Below, piece after piece: positions 17,320 to 25,761 of a stretch of 64,000 nt of DNA. Source of the DNA: UBA5018 sp044375975. GTDB taxonomy: Bacteria; Cyanobacteriota; Cyanobacteriia; PCC-6307; Cyanobiaceae. A model generated the notes under the pieces. That model was given only the letters and a program-made list of their open reading frames with translations, had not been told where the DNA came from and did not search any database. Where the stretch lies: NCBI GenBank assembly GCA_044375975.1, contig JBILLQ010000003.1, positions 47,380 through 111,379 of the forward strand, given 5' to 3'. The position numbers were made by a program, and so were the translations under genes. The stretch's first letter is position 1. Each line of letters opens with the position of its first letter.

Positions 17320-19044
17320 ATGGAACGAGCTAACGCCAGGGCAAATGCGAGTAAGGATGCAGAAAATGGCAAAAAAATAGACGCAATCAAAGGGCTTAAT
17401 ACAAGCGCAGATTCAAGCGGCGATTCAGGATTAAACACAACTAAAACAGCCAACGGAAAGGGCAGCAGTAAATCATACAATCAAACCAGCGAAAATAGTT
17501 CACCCACGACAGGATGCGTTGAGGCCACGATAGGGGATGCCTGTTATCAGATTAAAGCCATTGATGGGATGAAAATACAAATACAAGCTAGCACTAATTC
17601 TTTCTCTCCCCAGAAGGGAGACTTTCTTCGCATCGGCATCCACTCCAAGCTACCCCAAGCACAAGGCAAGAGCACAGATGTGCGGCTCGAACTACTGGCC
17701 TGCGTCGTCACTGCAAACAGCCGGGAAAGCCAAACTATGGTTTGCCAAATTGAATCACCAACACCTTTAGACCAAATACTTCTACGGGAGCTGGCAGCAT
17801 TTGTTAACCACCCAGCTCCAGAAGAGCATTCAGCACCACATCCCAAAGGCCGACAATCCGTCCGAAGCCAAGCAAATGAAATAATAAAAAAGCGTAAACT
17901 CACAAAAGGAATAACCCTATTTGGGGGCGGCATTATATTTTTAATCATCATTAAAGCCGCTTACAGCGCCTTGAGTACGATTCACATTGACAATGCCATT
18001 GTGGAAATTCCACCCAATCCAGTAGAAACAGCAGTCGACACTATAAACAGTAAAGATCGGGGCCAAATTGCAGAGATTTTTGTCCGTGAAGGCATGGCGG
18101 TAGCCCCTGGTCAAGCCCTATTCAGCACGCGTCACGATCCTAGCATTGATTTAGATCTGGTGGATCGCGCCGCCGCTAGAGACTTGGCGAATCTCAATGC
18201 CGAATTGCGGGATAACAGTAGCGAGATTTCTTCACTAGATCAACGCATAGCCATGGGAAAGCTGGATGCGGTATCGGCAAAGCCCGCGGAAATTCAAGCC
18301 AAAGCACTATACCAACAAGTGGTAATAGCCAAAAGCCGACTAGAAAGGAGGCGGGAGCTATGGCGCCAAGGAGCTATTAGCCAGGATATTTACGAAGAAG
18401 GCATCGGCAAGCTAAGTGACATGGAGTCCAAGCATATTGATGCGGTGCAATCCGTCCATCAGGCTCGAGCTCAATTGGGGCGTATGCCTGTACTTGAAAG
18501 TATTAGGCGGCAAAAATTACAGCAGCAGCAGAAACTACTGCTCGCCAAAAAAAAGCTCCAACAAGTCCAAGAATCGCAGTCAATTACTAGCCGTCAACAT
18601 CCAGTACCAACCAGCGAACTATCCGAGTTCAATGCAAACCAGATGGGAGTGTATCGATCATCAGCGCGGGGCGTAGTGCTGCGCATCCTTAAATCTGGCG
18701 GCGAGAGCGTGCAGGAGAAAGAAACGGTGTTAGTGATTCAAAGAGATAAGATTCCGCCTACAATCATAGCAGAAGTCGCCCGGGACAAAGCCACACTTGT
18801 GAAAGAAGGCAATACAGGAAACGCAGAGATCCCATTCAGCAGACAACGCTATCCTGTTCGACTACCAAATAAGGCACTTGAGCCCAATGGCGCCGCCAAA
18901 CTTAGGCTGCAGTTCTTAAATCTACAAGCTAATGATATCCGCCAAGTTGTCACCCTTGCTGGCATGCCAGTACGCGTCTCACTACCCAACCAACACAATA
19001 TCTTGGAACAGCTCTGGCAGTGGCTTAGCCCAAGGAGCACCTGA
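17320..19044 (+). CDS. Membrane-fusion (HlyD-like) protein with cytoplasmic PilZ-like domain, Alg44-like
   Basis: 574 residues in an order resembling alginate protein Alg44. First comes a ~60-residue disordered Ser/Asn/Lys head. A beta-rich domain follows at about 65-165 (CYQIKAIDGMKIQIQ, SPQKGDFLRIGI, CQIESPTPLDQILLREL) that looks PilZ-like but lacks an obvious RxxxR c-di-GMP motif. A basic segment and one transmembrane helix lie at about 198-218. Then come a lipoyl/barrel-sandwich half (GQIAEIFVREGMAVAPGQALF), a coiled coil at about 280-420 and the second barrel half (ARGVVLRILKSGGESVQEKETVLVI). Adaptors of this kind help polymers cross the envelope. Beside pgs genes, a capsule-export role is inferred. 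Confidence 0.7.
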   Translation: MERANARANASKDAENGKKIDAIKGLNTSADSSGDSGLNTTKTANGKGSSKSYNQTSENSSPTTGCVEATIGDACYQIKAIDGMKIQIQASTNSFSPQKGDFLRIGIHSKLPQAQGKSTDVRLELLACVVTANSRESQTMVCQIESPTPLDQILLRELAAFVNHPAPEEHSAPHPKGRQSVRSQANEIIKKRKLTKGITLFGGGIIFLIIIKAAYSALSTIHIDNAIVEIPPNPVETAVDTINSKDRGQIAEIFVREGMAVAPGQALFSTRHDPSIDLDLVDRAAARDLANLNAELRDNSSEISSLDQRIAMGKLDAVSAKPAEIQAKALYQQVVIAKSRLERRRELWRQGAISQDIYEEGIGKLSDMESKHIDAVQSVHQARAQLGRMPVLESIRRQKLQQQQKLLLAKKKLQQVQESQSITSRQHPVPTSELSEFNANQMGVYRSSARGVVLRILKSGGESVQEKETVLVIQRDKIPPTIIAEVARDKATLVKEGNTGNAEIPFSRQRYPVRLPNKALEPNGAAKLRLQFLNLQANDIRQVVTLAGMPVRVSLPNQHNILEQLWQWLSPRST

Positions 19045-19046
19045 AA

Positions 19047-19820
19047 ATGCTGTTTACTTTCCTGCTCTGGGCAGCCCAAGTGCCCCCCCCTACAGCAGTG
19101 CCTCACCTATGGTGGGCTCAACGACTGGTTGCAGATATCAAGCCGGAAAATAATCGATATGGATCACGTCCAACTCAACTGGAATGGCGTGGCGCAAATG
19201 GTGCTACTACCACTATTAATCGCACAGTATGCTCCTCACTCATCACTGAACTACTGAAAAAAGCCTATAACTATGGCCCGGAAGCAATGAAGCGTTGGCT
19301 CGATACGTCCACGCCAAATGCGGCCCGCTATCATCAAGCCATTGCCTCTGCCAATCAATTCAGTCTCATTACTCAGATACATAAAATCAAACCAGGAGAT
19401 ATTATCGCAATTCGATACTCACGACTTGACAACAGCGGAGTGCAGGGATCGTCCAGCAGTGGTCACACAATGCTGGTGGCCAGCCCACCAATACCTCAGA
19501 TCTACAGGGCTACGCAAAGAGACATGACTTTCGGGTCTACAAGCAAACAGTACAGAGTTTCGGTAATTGATTCTTCTCGATCTGGCCATGGGATGTTGGA
19601 TACTCGCCTACTGCCAACTGGGGGCTGGGGTCAGGGGGGGGTAGGTCTAGGCACAATTATCCTGGAGGCCAACCCAAGGGGAAATATTCTCGGCTATCGC
19701 TGGAGCGATAGACTCGGATCGCCCTTGCGGCGGCAATCAGACCAGTCGCTTGTGGTGGGACGCTTCTGCGGACTAAACTGTGGATCACACCCACTAAGCA
19801 ACGATGCTACTAATGATTAA
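19047..19820 (+). CDS. Secreted papain/NlpC-P60-like cysteine peptidase
   Basis: 257 residues, starting 3 nt after the adaptor gene, so co-transcribed. The N terminus is a short hydrophobic leader. The fold is suggested by Cys62 at the start of a helix (NRTVCSSLITELLKKAY), a PGDIIAIRY strand, His140 in SGHTMLVAS, and Asp175 in VSVIDSSRSGHG, the usual Cys-His-polar order of NlpC/P60 and related enzymes. NlpC/P60 enzymes typically cut gamma-D-glutamyl bonds, which fits a poly-gamma-glutamate locus (inference). Its last 27 nt overlap the convergent pgsC gene. The assignment rests on motif order only. Confidence 0.6.
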   Translation: MLFTFLLWAAQVPPPTAVPHLWWAQRLVADIKPENNRYGSRPTQLEWRGANGATTTINRTVCSSLITELLKKAYNYGPEAMKRWLDTSTPNAARYHQAIASANQFSLITQIHKIKPGDIIAIRYSRLDNSGVQGSSSSGHTMLVASPPIPQIYRATQRDMTFGSTSKQYRVSVIDSSRSGHGMLDTRLLPTGGWGQGGVGLGTIILEANPRGNILGYRWSDRLGSPLRRQSDQSLVVGRFCGLNCGSHPLSNDATND

Positions 19821-20777
19821 CAAAGCCACTAGCACTACCAAAAGCAGCAAAATCATCCAGGGCACAGCTCGTCTAGCACCATACAAGATGCAATCATTAG
19901 CATAAGACATCATCGCAATAACCACAAAAAGATGATTTCCTTGAAATGGCAATGATGTCAAACCAAAATGAATGAAAGCAATTTCTACTCCCCAAACATA
20001 AGCCATGCTATATAATAATGCCAAGACATATCGCTTCAATCCAATTATTAAGCTGCATCGCGCCAGCTGTACTATCGCAAAATAGACCAAAATACATCCT
20101 ATTCCAAACATTAATGCGCTCAAAGGCTGCAGCAATAGGGCTGCAGCTATCGGAGCCACCATATAACCACCAGCCCGAAAATTTGTACGCTGATAAATCA
20201 AAAATCCCGCAACTAAACTAATTAAAAATAGAAGCACACGCCCGTGAAAACGAACCAAACTATAACTAGTGTAATAAGGACGCAATGTATTAAAATCCAG
20301 TCGGAACACAGTTGCACCTATAACTAAAAAAATCGCGGCAAGGCAAGCCGTAACCAAGGTAGTAATTACGATTCCCCGCCCCACAGGGGTCACGCCTTGA
20401 CGATTAAAATTAAGCGCAATAACTCCAGGTATTAATGTACCAGACAAACTATCTATAGAGGTGGGTAAAATACCAGCCGCGATATAGGCAAGAGCAACTG
20501 GATAACTGAGTAGCACGGAAAGAGTCGCTAGTATATACATCTGAGTCCGGCGCTTGTAGTCCACTCGATCCAGCCAGTTTCGATAAATAAAATAGATAAT
20601 AAATGACAATAGAACCACCGCTATAGCCCACAGGGGAGAAAGTAGCAGTAAAATTAACAAGAAGCCAGGCACAATAATGCCGCCAGGAATTATGCCAAAG
20701 CGGTCCTTGTAGGCCAGCGCACAGCAGCTGCCAATACTCAGGACTAATCTTTGGATTTCTGGTGTATTTAAGTCCAC
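19794..20777 (-). CDS. pgsC: Poly-gamma-glutamate synthesis/export membrane protein PgsC (CapC)
   Basis: 327 residues, almost entirely hydrophobic with many transmembrane helices. The PgsC hallmark is near the N terminus (FGIIPGGIIVPGFLLIL), with a second related GTLIPGVIALNFNRQG segment near residue 135. It is about twice the length of Bacillus PgsC (~150 aa) and has a second half with NFRAGGYMVAPIAAALLL, resembling an internal repeat. PgsC works with the ligase PgsB to make and move polyglutamate through the membrane. It lies 141 bp behind pgsB on the same strand, with an IS-like fragment in the gap. Confidence 0.8.
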   Translation of the reverse strand: MDLNTPEIQRLVLSIGSCCALAYKDRFGIIPGGIIVPGFLLILLLLSPLWAIAVVLLSFIIYFIYRNWLDRVDYKRRTQMYILATLSVLLSYPVALAYIAAGILPTSIDSLSGTLIPGVIALNFNRQGVTPVGRGIVITTLVTACLAAIFLVIGATVFRLDFNTLRPYYTSYSLVRFHGRVLLFLISLVAGFLIYQRTNFRAGGYMVAPIAAALLLQPLSALMFGIGCILVYFAIVQLARCSLIIGLKRYVLALLYSMAYVWGVEIAFIHFGLTSLPFQGNHLFVVIAMMSYANDCILYGARRAVPWMILLLLVVLVALLIISSIVA

Positions 20778-20817
20778 AAAAGAAGTTCAGTGTGATGAAT
20801 AGGTAGCTAGGAGTAAT

Positions 20818-20850
20818 TAGGGAAGCTCTGTCAAGCCCAATCCACGACCA
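20818..20850. mobile_element. Fragment of the GGGAAGCTCTG element
   Basis: TTAGGGAAGCTCTGTCAAGC and the following CCAATCC match the left end of the MITE-like family seen at 25289, 25486 and 54646. Only this short end is recognisable. It lies between pgsB and pgsC. Confidence 0.5.
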
Positions 20851-20918
20851 ACGAAGCACTAACGCCGCCAAGGTTTATGAATAGCAAGATCAAAGAAATA
20901 ACGATTGCACGAGTCTCC

Positions 20919-22127
20919 CTAGTCAACCACTGAAGTTGAGAGCTGCAACAGATTGATGTGCTCCAGTAATCGTTCGGCTTGGACGGTATGAATATTCACA
21001 GTACCGATCAACAGTACCGGGCGCTGGCCGCCAGCAGCCAGCAATATCTCACTCAAAAGTTGCTCTCCGTCAGCATTGCATTGCTTGGTGGTATTACCAA
21101 GATTAAGCAACTTTATTTTCTGGGGGCTTAGTGCCTCATTCACCTCAGCTTCATAATCGCCGAAAGTCACTGTTAGCTCGAAGCCCAATTCGATGGATAA
21201 CTCTGCAAATAGCCGCACTCGGGTGGGACGATCATGGCGATTATTTAAAATTACCACACGTTGATGATTAGGATGCTGCAGAAATAGTCGCTCACATAGA
21301 TCCACGAAACTCTCTCGATCATTGACAGCAAAAAGATTAGCCCATACAATGGTTTGCGATCGTTGTCGAATATGCTGCAGTAGGAAAGCACCCGGATCGG
21401 GCTCGGCAGCCTGCATAGCCTGTAGAGCCATGCCACGGCTCAATCCCAATAAATCAGCTAATACAAAGCCAATTGCCACATTAGCCTCAATAGCAAAATG
21501 ATTGAAATTTGCCAATTCACCTGCGAGAACAGTAGAACCATCAGCAATCAACAAGCGAGAGCATTTCTTGCTTGCCTCTTGGTATAAAATACTTAGCAAG
21601 GCCGGCTGCTGCTCGGCTGTTATGATAATTCCATCGTATGGTATAGTTCGAGATAGCGACATGGCAATTTCCTCGAGGGTCTCACCCATGTAGTCGGCGT
21701 GGTCATAGCGAACATTCGTAATTACCCCAATTTGAGATTTCATTACTATGTTCTCCAACCATTCTGCATACACCGGATTAACGGCCATGCATTCCATCAC
21801 AACAGCATCTGCTTTCTGACGAAAAAAGTTGCGCAATAGTAAAACCTGTTCATTCACATTGGCAAAACCTTTACGACCAAAATCAAAATCTTTGCCGTTC
21901 GGCTGGAGTACCCGAGCTGCACTACCCGTAGTCTTCCCAAATGTGTGCAGCCCCGCCGCTCGAAAAATTGCGACTAGATAACGTGTAACCGTAGATTTAC
22001 CTCGAATTCCATTAACATGTACACGCCAAGGAACATTGCCGCGAGCCAACTTAAATTGATAATAGGAATACACAGTCCAACCGGTGTACAAGTAAAGGCC
22101 GAAAAGGAAGAAAAGAAAAGTTGCCAC
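20919..22127 (-). CDS. pgsB: Poly-gamma-glutamate ligase PgsB (CapB), Mur-ligase-like
   Basis: 402 residues, the usual PgsB length. An N-terminal membrane anchor (FLFFLFGLYLYTGWTVYSYY) is followed by the ATP-binding loop VNGIRGKSTVTRYL near residue 40 and by the amide-ligase signatures KADAVVMECMAVNPVY and GVITNVRYDHADYMGETLEEIA. PgsB activates and joins glutamate through gamma-carboxyl links. It is transcribed with pgsC and away from pgsA, unlike the single pgsBCA operon of Bacillus. It is AT-rich compared with core genes of the window, suggesting transfer. Confidence 0.88.
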   Translation of the reverse strand: MATFLFFLFGLYLYTGWTVYSYYQFKLARGNVPWRVHVNGIRGKSTVTRYLVAIFRAAGLHTFGKTTGSAARVLQPNGKDFDFGRKGFANVNEQVLLLRNFFRQKADAVVMECMAVNPVYAEWLENIVMKSQIGVITNVRYDHADYMGETLEEIAMSLSRTIPYDGIIITAEQQPALLSILYQEASKKCSRLLIADGSTVLAGELANFNHFAIEANVAIGFVLADLLGLSRGMALQAMQAAEPDPGAFLLQHIRQRSQTIVWANLFAVNDRESFVDLCERLFLQHPNHQRVVILNNRHDRPTRVRLFAELSIELGFELTVTFGDYEAEVNEALSPQKIKLLNLGNTTKQCNADGEQLLSEILLAAGGQRPVLLIGTVNIHTVQAERLLEHINLLQLSTSVVD

Positions 22128-22295
22128 TGAAGCACTAACGTATCAAGAACGAATCAAGATTATATCCAGGAGCCAGGCCAAAGCCCACTATTATGGAATA
22201 CAGAAGCGCATTTACCCCATGAGCGAAGTAAATATACTGAATGAATCTCCGACTGGATAATCAGATAGGATAATAACAACGAGAGTTAACGGAAA

Positions 22296-22988
22296 ATGAT
22301 TAATTCACAGAGCGAAAATCTGTATCCTCAGGGGAAAAGACTCCCTGGCTTAAAATCTGACAATAACGAGAAAGGACCCAATGAAGTGAGATCAACAAAC
22401 AATACCAAACAAACAAATTATGCGAAGCTGGCTCGCAATGCGAAGTCTGCCCATAATACAAAGCTAATCAATAACGTGAAGCTGATCTATAATGCGAAAT
22501 TGGTCCTTAATTCGAAGCCGACCTATAATGCAACGCTGATTTACAATGCAACACTGATTTACAATGCGAAGCTGATTCATAATGCGATGCTGACTAATAA
22601 AATAAAGCCGGCCTATAATGCGAAGCTGACTGACAACGCGAAGTCGACCAATGGAGCAACGCTATTCAATAGCGCCAATGCCGGCAGTGACGAGATCCTA
22701 ATCAAGGAAATACGACAAGTTTATGGCACCCATAATGTTCATACTTATGGCGATTTGCATATTCAGGATACCTCAAAAACCTGCCCATCTCTCCCCTACC
22801 AGTCAAGGCCTAGCCAGTCTTATCAATACCTCTCATACCGTATGAGGCCAGTGATATTCGCAATTCTTCGAGGTACTTCCAATAGCAACAAACATATTTG
22901 GGCGAGCAGTACGTTCACAAGAGCTGGCCCATTAACAAGAGCCAGCATATTAACCAAAATCAATCTAGCAATACCACCCAACAAATAG
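22296..22988 (+). CDS. Possible hexapeptide-repeat protein in the pgsB-pgsA gap
   Basis: An ATG at 22296 opens a frame of 230 codons whose residues 29-130 are about 17 hexapeptides of the form YNAKLI (for example YNATLI, YNATLI, YNAKLI, HNAMLT). The repeat comes from an 18-bp DNA array, so the open frame may be a by-product of a period divisible by three. The C-terminal 100 residues show no known domain and end inside a second, looser repeat (TRAGPLTRASILTK). It has no signal peptide. It could be a real Asn/Lys-rich surface or polymer-binding protein, but non-coding repeat DNA is at least as likely. Confidence 0.3.
   Translation: MINSQSENLYPQGKRLPGLKSDNNEKGPNEVRSTNNTKQTNYAKLARNAKSAHNTKLINNVKLIYNAKLVLNSKPTYNATLIYNATLIYNAKLIHNAMLTNKIKPAYNAKLTDNAKSTNGATLFNSANAGSDEILIKEIRQVYGTHNVHTYGDLHIQDTSKTCPSLPYQSRPSQSYQYLSYRMRPVIFAILRGTSNSNKHIWASSTFTRAGPLTRASILTKINLAIPPNK
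22380..22685. repeat. About seventeen-unit 18-bp tandem array
   Basis: Units of consensus TATAATGCGAAGCTGATT run without length change from about 22380 to 22685. The best copies are between 22480 and 22630. Substitutions are scattered over all positions. The array occupies the divergent spacer between pgsB and pgsA. Confidence 0.9.
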
Positions 22989-23006
22989 CCAGCACAAATT
23001 CGTTTA

Positions 23007-25289
23007 ATGGCACAAAATCGCTCAAGAATACCTCGGATCATCGCAACGCAGAAGCCAGCCCAGGATCACCAGAGCCCGGGATCACCTGCCAGCAGAATTA
23101 CTCCGCCAACAACAATTACAGCGCTGACCCTGCAAAAAATCAGCAGGTGGTCCGAACTGCTGGTGGCTGCTCTCAATGGCGCCAAGCCAATAGTTCTGAT
23201 CAATTCTCTACTGTTATTTCTGTTAACAGCTTGCGGGCCAAAAGACACTGGACAAAGCAACAAAGGTTCGGATTTGCTGACGGGCATGGTGGTGGCCACT
23301 GATGGCAAACCAATAGCCGCAGCCACTGTGCAGGTGGGACGGTCACAAACCAAAAGCAATGCCGAGGGCTGGTTCAGCCTGCGGCTGCCAGTGGAGCCCC
23401 AGTGGTTGGCAGTGCATCACCCAGGATTTTTAAGCGAGGTGCGGGCGGTAAAACCTGGCTCGGCGTTGCTGGTGCGTCTAGCTGCCGATGACGGACGGAC
23501 GCTGGTGGTTACGGCCGTTGGAGACGTAATGGCCGGTCGTCGCTTCTACGGCTCCAGCTTGCCTAATGTGGTGATACCACAATTGAGGCCACAATATGGC
23601 ACCAAGCAACATCTAGCACTTCTCACCCAAGTGCTGCCAATGCTGCAGCATAGCGATCTTAACATCGCCAATCTGGAGACTCCCCTAATCCGGTCAGCAC
23701 TAATTACCGAAGGAGGTGAGCGATCTACCCTACTACACGCAGGCAAAGATTATGCCTATGCCAGTTCACCAGCGCTGGCATCCGCCCTGCGCAGCGCTGG
23801 CTTTACAGTGCTCAGCCTAGCCAACAACCATCTCTACGACGCCCTTGATTCCGGGGTCGCCAGCACCTTGGACGGCTTGCGCTCAGCAGGCTTCAAGGAT
23901 GGCGAAGGATTTTTTGGCGCTGGACTTAATGAGCAACAGGCCTGGCGCCCCGCCTTAGTGAATCGGCAGGGACAAACCATCGCCCTACTCGGATGCACCA
24001 GTATTAGTGGCTTCCAGCACGAGATCAGTTATGTGGTATCTAATAGCCAGCAAAAGGGCGGCGCCGCCCTGTGTGAGCCAAACCGTCTGTTTGCCGCAAT
24101 CAAAGCCGCCAAAAGACACAGCAGTAGCGTGATCGTGATGATTCATGGTGGGAATGAATATCAGAGAGATCCCACTAGTAGCGTACAGCGGCTAATCACA
24201 GGAGCCAGGCAAGCAGGAGCCACCCTAATCCTCAATCATCATCCCCAGGTTCTAGGTGGATTCAAATGGGATGGACATTCATTCGTGGCCACATCTCTCG
24301 GTAGCTTTTTATTTGACCAAACAATCTGGTCCACCTTTGAATCTGCACTATTGAGGTTGTACCTACGCAACGGCAAATTAATACGGGTCACGGCTTTACC
24401 GCTGATGCTGCACCAATACCGCCCCCATGCCGTAGTTGGAGATCTGGCCAACTCCGTAGCGCGGGGCTTATCAGGGCGCCAACCTGGCCCCTGGCTTGTG
24501 GAAAGCGGATTGATCGAAGCCGACCTCCATGGTCATCGCCAACGGCACAGCGCCAGGATCTCGTTGCAAGCAGACCAAGACGGCGGCAGCCTCTGGCAAC
24601 TGCCCAAGGGGGTGACGGCCAGTTGGGGAGGCGGAGCTGGCAGGGTGGAATGGGGGCGCGACTTGCTCTGGGTTGGATCCTTTGAAGACGAGTTGGTGGG
24701 GGCAGGCAGGCAGGTGGGAGCGCTTTGGGGCCCGGCAACGGCCGATAAACGCCCACAGCCGGATGCTGCCTATGCGGGCCAGCTAGGCATGCTGCTGCAG
24801 CGCAGCCCCGCCAATCGCTCGCCGGTGGTGCTTAGTCCACTGCATCGCATTCCAGTGCAGGCAGGCGATCAGCTCTCAATCATTGGCATGGCCCGGGGCA
24901 ATCCCCAGGGTTCACCGCGGCTGCTGCTCAGCTGGTACAGCACTAGACGCGGCAGCGCCCAGGCCCGCCTGCCCTGGGAAATGCCGCGGCTTAATCCAAA
25001 TAAATGGAACCCTTTCCGATTAGACGTGACCGTGCCAAAACGCACAGTAGCCCTTGGATTACATTTTCTATTAGACCCAATTCGGGTCAATAGAAACAAG
25101 ATAAATCTAGGTAATATACGGATAATTCACTGGAACAAAGCCAGCAAAGCGACCGCTAACACCCAATATGACTGGATAAGGATAAAAGGTCGCAGTGATC
25201 TCGAATTGCAGGCGGAGTTTCTACCAGGAGCAGAGGCTTTTATCCCCGCGCCAACAGCAGAACCATGGCCCGCAGCCCAGACCAATTAG
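23007..25289 (+). CDS. pgsA: Poly-gamma-glutamate synthesis protein PgsA (CapA family), lipoprotein
   Basis: 760 residues. A hydrophobic segment ending in a lipobox (INSLLLFLLTACG, Cys near 76) suggests the real start is later than the ATG at 23007. A short carboxypeptidase-regulatory-like beta domain follows (GMVVATDGKPIAAATVQVG). The CapA metallophosphatase-like domain runs from about 170: TAVGDVMAGRRF, LNIANLETPL, VLSLANNHLYD, IALLGCTSIS, VIVMIHGGNEY, LILNHHPQVLGG. A ~230-residue C-terminal domain of unknown type is extra compared with Bacillus PgsA. CapA is needed for polyglutamate synthesis/export. The stop codon lies at the junction with an IS-like fragment. Confidence 0.82.
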   Translation: MAQNRSRIPRIIATQKPAQDHQSPGSPASRITPPTTITALTLQKISRWSELLVAALNGAKPIVLINSLLLFLLTACGPKDTGQSNKGSDLLTGMVVATDGKPIAAATVQVGRSQTKSNAEGWFSLRLPVEPQWLAVHHPGFLSEVRAVKPGSALLVRLAADDGRTLVVTAVGDVMAGRRFYGSSLPNVVIPQLRPQYGTKQHLALLTQVLPMLQHSDLNIANLETPLIRSALITEGGERSTLLHAGKDYAYASSPALASALRSAGFTVLSLANNHLYDALDSGVASTLDGLRSAGFKDGEGFFGAGLNEQQAWRPALVNRQGQTIALLGCTSISGFQHEISYVVSNSQQKGGAALCEPNRLFAAIKAAKRHSSSVIVMIHGGNEYQRDPTSSVQRLITGARQAGATLILNHHPQVLGGFKWDGHSFVATSLGSFLFDQTIWSTFESALLRLYLRNGKLIRVTALPLMLHQYRPHAVVGDLANSVARGLSGRQPGPWLVESGLIEADLHGHRQRHSARISLQADQDGGSLWQLPKGVTASWGGGAGRVEWGRDLLWVGSFEDELVGAGRQVGALWGPATADKRPQPDAAYAGQLGMLLQRSPANRSPVVLSPLHRIPVQAGDQLSIIGMARGNPQGSPRLLLSWYSTRRGSAQARLPWEMPRLNPNKWNPFRLDVTVPKRTVALGLHFLLDPIRVNRNKINLGNIRIIHWNKASKATANTQYDWIRIKGRSDLELQAEFLPGAEAFIPAPTAEPWPAAQTN

Positions 25290-25345
25290 GGAAGCTCTGA
25301 AAAATCCGAGCCACCGACAATGGAGCCCCGATGCAGCAAAGCTTC
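25289..25345. mobile_element. Truncated left end of the GGGAAGCTCTGA element
   Basis: GGGAAGCTCTGAAAAATCCGAGCC and a following TGGAGCCCCGATGCAGCAA match the other copies. Similarity fades after about 25345 and no right end is found. The TTAG at its edge provides the pgsA stop codon. Confidence 0.6.
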
Positions 25346-25485
25346 TCGGCTGACAGGATCGCCTCAAAGTTGAAAATACAAACCATTAAATACCAAGAGA
25401 AAATATAGTATGGGGGAACCGCAGAGGCACCACCGGCTGGCTCCAGTCTGGGGCCAGCTCAAAAAAGGCTTTCCAGCCAAGCTAA

Positions 25486-25584
25486 GGAAGCTCTTAAAAA
25501 CCGAGCCAAGCCCAATTGAGCCCTGATGCCACAATGGATTTTAGCCGGCTGGAGCGGAGAAATTGCGGTTGTTCAGAGCTTACC
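25486..25584. mobile_element. MITE-like element, complete copy
   Basis: 99 bp beginning GGAAGCTCTTAAAAA and ending TTCAGAGCTTACC; the ends are imperfect inverted repeats. It is flanked by TAA on both sides (25483-25485 and 25585-25587), consistent with a 3-bp TNA target duplication as made by some IS5-family elements. The interior shares AATTGAGCCCTGATGCC and GGCTGGAGCG blocks with the copy at 54646. No transposase is present. Confidence 0.65.
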
Positions 25585-25761
25585 TAATGGCAAAAAAATC
25601 AAAAAGCAGCTAAAAAGCGCTGCTACTTGGCGACAATTAACTGCGGTACAGGGCTATTAGGTTAAGAAAATCATCGGCTTTATTTCTTGCCCGCCCAACC
25701 GTTGCCGGGTTGAGCACAGTGAGGGTCAACCTCCGTGCCGCTGGCTTCAGGCGGCGTCGCG

